Shown one piece after another: positions 60,822 to 64,000 of a stretch of DNA of 64,000 nucleotides. This DNA comes from Streptomyces chrestomyceticus JCM 4735 (GTDB taxonomy: Bacteria; Actinomycetota; Actinomycetes; Streptomycetales; Streptomycetaceae), in NCBI RefSeq assembly GCF_003865135.1, contig NZ_BHZC01000001.1, positions 5,146,001 through 5,210,000 of the forward strand. The letters are read 5' to 3'. Numbering within the stretch: the stretch's first letter is position 1; the number at the start of each line of letters is the position of its first letter. A program made the position numbers and the translations under genes. The notes beneath the pieces were generated by a model. It saw only the letters and a list, made by a program, of their open reading frames with translations, did not search any database and was not told the DNA's origin.

Positions 60822-62225
60822 TCAGCCGCCGGCGCCCACGCCGTTCCGCCGGCCTGCCCGCTCTCCCTCGCCCCGTTTCCGCTCGCCCCGCTGCCCCTTG
60901 TCCCGCCCGCGCGCCTTCCCGCCACCGCGCGCCGCCGCTCCCGCTCCGGCCCGCGCGCCCTTGCCCGCGCCCTGGCGACCGTCCTCGTCCCCCGCCCGGC
61001 CCCGCCACGGCAGCTCGGCCGTCACCCGCGTCGGCCCGCCGACCGGCGAATCGAGGACGAACACGCCGTCCACCGAACCCAGCCGTTCCGCGAGCCCGGC
61101 CATCCCGCTGCCGCCGTCCAGCCGCGCACCGCCCCGACCGTCGTCCTGAACCTGGATCAGCAGCCGGTCCTGGGCGCGCCAGAGCTCCACCCGCGCCGCC
61201 CGCGCGCCACTGTGCTTCGCGACGTTCTGCAGCAGCTCCGAGACGGTGAAGTAGGCGATGCCCTCGATCGCCGGCGCGGGCCGCTGCGCCACGTCCACCT
61301 CCACCGTGACCGGAACCGTGCAGCGACCCGCCAGCGAGGTGAGGGCCGGGCCCAGCCCGCGGTCGGTGAGGATCGCCGGGTGGATGCCGCGCGCGAGGTC
61401 GCGCAGCTCCTGAAGGGCGAGCTTCACCTCGCCGTGCGCCTCGTCGACCATCTGGGCCGCCGCGTCCGGGTCCTCCAGCAGCTTCTCCTTGGCCAGACCG
61501 AGGCCCATGGCCAGGGCCACGAGCCGGGCCTGCGCCCCGTCGTGCAGGTCACGTTCGATCCGGCGCAGGTCGGCGGCGGCGGTGTCGGAGACCGTCGCGC
61601 GGTCCGACTTCAGCTCGGCGATCCGCCGCTCCAGTTCGTCGGAGGGCGACAGCAGGCCGCGCACCATCATCCGGTCCACGTTGGACAGTCCGCGCGCGAT
61701 CCAGGGCAGCGCGGGCCAGAGCAGGAAGAACGAGGCGATCGTCAGCGGGAAGGTCAGGATCGACCAGGGCAGCCGGATGAACGCGTACAGCGCGTGCCGC
61801 CACCCGACCGGGTCCTTCAGGCGCATCCACAGCCAGGCGAAGAAACCGTTCCCCGCGGTGTGCAGCGGGCTGGGCTCGTCCACCCGTACGCCCAGCAGGC
61901 GCCGTGCGCGGGCGCGCTCCAGCTTCCCGTACTGACGGCACACCAGGAGCCCCACCGCGAGCAGCGGCAGCCCCACGACGGTGACGGACAGCCCGATGCC
62001 CGCCACCAGCCAGACGGTCAGTACGGCGAAGGCCAGGACGCCCAACGGGAGGTCGGTCAGGAGGTGGACGACTTCCCGCCAGGTCGTGGCGGACAGCGCG
62101 GCCCGGGGCGGCGGCAGGGGATCGCCACCGTCGGGACGGTGGCCGTGACCGAAGGCGCCCGGCGCCGGTGCGGTCCCTCCGGAGAGGTGATCGTGGCGTC
62201 GGTCGTGAGCGGAAGGTGCGGTCAT
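60822..62225 (-). CDS. sensor histidine kinase (HisKA_3 type), second of two paralogs
   Basis: This 467-residue kinase is paralogous to the one downstream. It has the same helix arrangement (about residues 60-95 and 145-180), His228 in RRIERDLHDGAQARL and the same ATPase motifs (SELLQNVAKHSGA, DDGRGG, GSGMAGLAERL). It differs by a His/Gly-rich N-terminus and a Lys/Arg/Gly-rich tail of about 50 residues after the ATPase domain. ATG 62225 is used; an in-frame GTG lies 21 bp upstream. It is divergent from the RDD gene. Confidence 0.93.
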   Translation of the reverse strand: MTAPSAHDRRHDHLSGGTAPAPGAFGHGHRPDGGDPLPPPRAALSATTWREVVHLLTDLPLGVLAFAVLTVWLVAGIGLSVTVVGLPLLAVGLLVCRQYGKLERARARRLLGVRVDEPSPLHTAGNGFFAWLWMRLKDPVGWRHALYAFIRLPWSILTFPLTIASFFLLWPALPWIARGLSNVDRMMVRGLLSPSDELERRIAELKSDRATVSDTAAADLRRIERDLHDGAQARLVALAMGLGLAKEKLLEDPDAAAQMVDEAHGEVKLALQELRDLARGIHPAILTDRGLGPALTSLAGRCTVPVTVEVDVAQRPAPAIEGIAYFTVSELLQNVAKHSGARAARVELWRAQDRLLIQVQDDGRGGARLDGGSGMAGLAERLGSVDGVFVLDSPVGGPTRVTAELPWRGRAGDEDGRQGAGKGARAGAGAAARGGGKARGRDKGQRGERKRGEGERAGRRNGVGAGG

Positions 62226-62285
62226 ACGCCCTAGCTTGCCGGTCACCACCCGTGCCGACCATGGGGGACGTCGGTGACCGAAGGT

Positions 62286-62302
62286 GGGGTTTTCCTCACC
62301 CC
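62286..62302. promoter_or_regulatory. GGGGTTTTCCTCACCCC element between the second kinase and the RDD gene
   Basis: This is the second copy of the 17-bp element, in the 150-bp divergent region between the kinase start (62225) and the RDD gene start (62376). It could serve both promoters. Confidence 0.45.
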
Positions 62303-62375
62303 GACGCCCCGGACCGCGGCGGTCACGACGGGCGCGGCTTGTGCGAAGGCGGACACGGCAGCTTGGATCTCCGAC

Positions 62376-63029
62376 ATGAGTGAGCACCAGCAGGGACCGT
62401 ACGGGCAGCAGCCGCCCTACGGACAGCAGGCACCGAACGGACAACAACCGCCCTACGGGCAGCAGCCGCCCTACGAGGCGTACGGACAGGGCCAGGGACA
62501 GGGCCAGGCACCTGGTTACGGAGCACCTGGATACGGCGCGCCAGGACAGCAGGGGTACCCGTACGGAACCCCGCAGGCGGGCGGACCGCCCATAGGCATG
62601 CTGGCGGGCCAGGGGGCGCGGCTCGGGGCACGCGCGCTGGACGGGGTCTTCCAGGCCGTCGCGATCGTCGTCATCTTCGTGGTGGTCGGCATCGTCCAGG
62701 CCCTGCTGCCGCGCGGTGCCGGAGTGGGCATACCGACGGCCCTGGCCGGGATCGTCGGCGTCGTCGCGGTGCTGCTCTACGAGCCGTTCATGAACTGGAA
62801 GTACGGCGGCACGTTCGGCAAGCAGATCTGCGGCCTGCGGATCGCCCGGCTGAGCGACGGGTCGGCACTGACCTTCGGGCAGGCGCTGGGGCGTTGGGCC
62901 GTGGTGATCCCGATGGGATTCGTGCCGTTCCTGGGTCTGATCAACGTGCTGTGGTGCTGCTGGGACGAGCCGTTCCGGCAGTGCTTGCACGACAAGGTGG
63001 CCGGCACCGTGGTGGTCAAGCGCGGATAG
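62376..63029 (+). CDS. RDD family membrane protein with YG/Q-rich N-terminus
   Basis: This 217-residue protein has a repetitive N-terminal tail of about 70 residues rich in Tyr, Gly, Gln and Pro (GQQPPYGQQ-type repeats). An RDD domain follows with RLGARALDGVFQAV, three membrane segments (about 92-112, 120-140, 170-190) and the conserved GGTFGKQICGLRI and FRQCLHDKVAGT. The second Asp of the classic RDD triplet is here ALD. The ATG at 62376 has only a weak ribosome site. Its function is unknown; the divergent kinase suggests a membrane-stress link. Confidence 0.88.
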   Translation: MSEHQQGPYGQQPPYGQQAPNGQQPPYGQQPPYEAYGQGQGQGQAPGYGAPGYGAPGQQGYPYGTPQAGGPPIGMLAGQGARLGARALDGVFQAVAIVVIFVVVGIVQALLPRGAGVGIPTALAGIVGVVAVLLYEPFMNWKYGGTFGKQICGLRIARLSDGSALTFGQALGRWAVVIPMGFVPFLGLINVLWCCWDEPFRQCLHDKVAGTVVVKRG

Positions 63030-63218
63030 TCGCAGGTCAGGAGCTGCTGGACCGGTAGCGGCCGGGCGGCCCGGAGGCTGTCGGCCCGAGGGCGGACACC
63101 CGGGGTGCGGCCGGGACAGACGGTCGGGGGCAGGCGGTTCCGGGGCGGGGGAGGCGAGTCGTATCGTGTCGCGGTGCGGTGGGGTGGGTTCCGGTTCTAG
63201 TACGGGGGCGTGGTCGGC

Positions 63219-64000
63219 ATGGTGAACGCTGAGGCCGGACAGCGGGTGACGCTGCGACGGCTGGTGCTGGCGGGCGAACGGCGACGGGTCGACCTTGTGC
63301 TGCCCGCGCACGAGCCGATCGGCGCGCTGCTGCCCGAGATCCTGCGGGCGGCCGGTGACCGGGCGGCACACGAACCGCCGACGTGCCGTCTGGTGACGGC
63401 GGGCGGAGCCGTGCTCGCGCGGAGCGAGACGCTTGCTTCTGCGAACGTGGCGGACGGGTCCGTCGTGCGACTGGTACGGGAGCACGGTGCGGCCGAAGTC
63501 CCGGCCGGGCGGGGCGTGGTCGGCGAGACGGCGGGTGGCCGGGACGGGCGTGACGAACACGGTGGCCACGGCAGGGATGGCAGCGGTGGCGGCCACGAGG
63601 GCCGCGACGACCGTGGCGGGTACGTCCGGCAGTGGGACGAGGAGAGCCGGACAGGGGCGGCGGTCGTGGCCGCCGTGCTGCTCACGGTCGTCGTCGGCGT
63701 GTTCGCAGGCGACCGGTACGGGCTGGACCGGGCCGCTCTGTGGCTCGGCCTGGCCGCGGTGGCCGCGGCCGGAGCCGGTGCGGCGGCCGGCCTCCTGCTC
63801 CCCCGGAAGGCGACGGCTACCGCGCTGCTCCTGGTAGGCGGAACGCTCGGCGTGTTCGCCTCCTGGGGCGCGACGCCGGACGGCGCCCCGCGCCTGGCCG
63901 CTGCCGGGCTGACGGTGGCGGCCGTACTGGCGCTGCTCGGGCTCTGTACGGGCCTGGGGCGGGGCGGACTCGTCGGAGCGGCGGCCGTCGCGGTCGCGGC
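63219..64000 (+). CDS. eccD: EccD-like type VII secretion integral membrane protein, 3' end outside the window
   Basis: At least 260 residues are present before the edge. Residues about 5-85 form a ubiquitin-like YukD domain (RVTLRRLVLAGERRRVDLVLPA, ending SVVRLVREHG). A Gly/Asp/His-rich linker follows (about 90-140), then at least four membrane helices rich in Ala/Val/Leu. This order is that of EccD, the polytopic channel component of ESX/type VII systems. An in-frame GTG at 63210 with a TAGTAC box 7 bp upstream is an alternative, possibly leaderless, start. Other components must lie to the right. Confidence 0.75.
   Translation, partial: MVNAEAGQRVTLRRLVLAGERRRVDLVLPAHEPIGALLPEILRAAGDRAAHEPPTCRLVTAGGAVLARSETLASANVADGSVVRLVREHGAAEVPAGRGVVGETAGGRDGRDEHGGHGRDGSGGGHEGRDDRGGYVRQWDEESRTGAAVVAAVLLTVVVGVFAGDRYGLDRAALWLGLAAVAAAGAGAAAGLLLPRKATATALLLVGGTLGVFASWGATPDGAPRLAAAGLTVAAVLALLGLCTGLGRGGLVGAAAVAVA

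Noticed and set aside
62226..63596. Long upstream extension of the second kinase frame (to 924 residues)
   Set aside because: It runs antisense through the RDD and EccD-like genes; the kinase homology starts near 62225.

Overview
The window is 64 kb of very high GC DNA with GTG/ATG/TTG starts, strong Shine-Dalgarno sites and tightly overlapping operons. Gene content and order are those of a Streptomyces chromosome, in the conserved core region that carries futalosine-pathway menaquinone genes, the nuo operon and the KorAB operon. I see no tRNA, rRNA, CRISPR array, transposase or prophage gene.

Layout. 1-7.4 kb: partial alpha/beta hydrolase, TetR regulator, MaoC-type hydratase divergent from a long-chain acyl-CoA ligase, secreted lipase and AraC regulator. 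7.5-18 kb: cold shock protein with a structured leader, then mqnA, a membrane-anchored esterase, a Ser/Thr kinase, mqnC, a small amidohydrolase-like protein, a Uma2-family protein, the menaquinone methyltransferase, a GNAT enzyme and a MenJ-like reductase. 18-24 kb (accessory): DUF6247 and DUF418 proteins, a winged-helix regulator with a TTA codon, a secreted Lys/Ala-rich protein with a putative RelA/SpoT-like toxin domain, and an NlpC/P60 hydrolase. 24.5-40.8 kb: complete 14-gene nuoA-N operon behind a Rex-type operator. 41-48 kb: two small exported proteins, a GOLPH3-like protein coupled to fumarylacetoacetase, an ATP-grasp plus flavin oxygenase pair and a polyprenyl diphosphate synthase. 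48.5-54.5 kb: LolA-like exported protein with an ABC exporter, M28 aminopeptidase, RarD-type transporter. 54.7-64 kb: korAB, a response regulator with two paralogous sensor kinases, an RDD membrane protein and the start of an EccD-type type VII secretion gene.

How it fits together. MqnA and MqnC, the MenG methyltransferase, a MenJ-like side-chain reductase and a polyprenyl synthase build menaquinone, which NDH-1 (nuoA-N) reduces using NADH. The NADH-sensing repressor Rex probably controls nuo. KorAB supplies reduced ferredoxin from 2-oxoglutarate. The first 5 kb is a fatty-acid metabolism module probably controlled by its own TetR protein through two matching operators.

The most unusual items are the secreted RelA/SpoT-like protein (21367-22695), roughly 11-bp phased non-coding repeats between mqnA and the esterase gene (8952-9225), a terminator-like hairpin inside the cold-shock leader, an orphan intrinsic terminator with a nearby 18-bp palindrome around 21.1 kb, a motif shared by three two-component promoters, and a 26-bp minisatellite at 59.0 kb. 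All function calls rest on reading the sequence; no database search was run.
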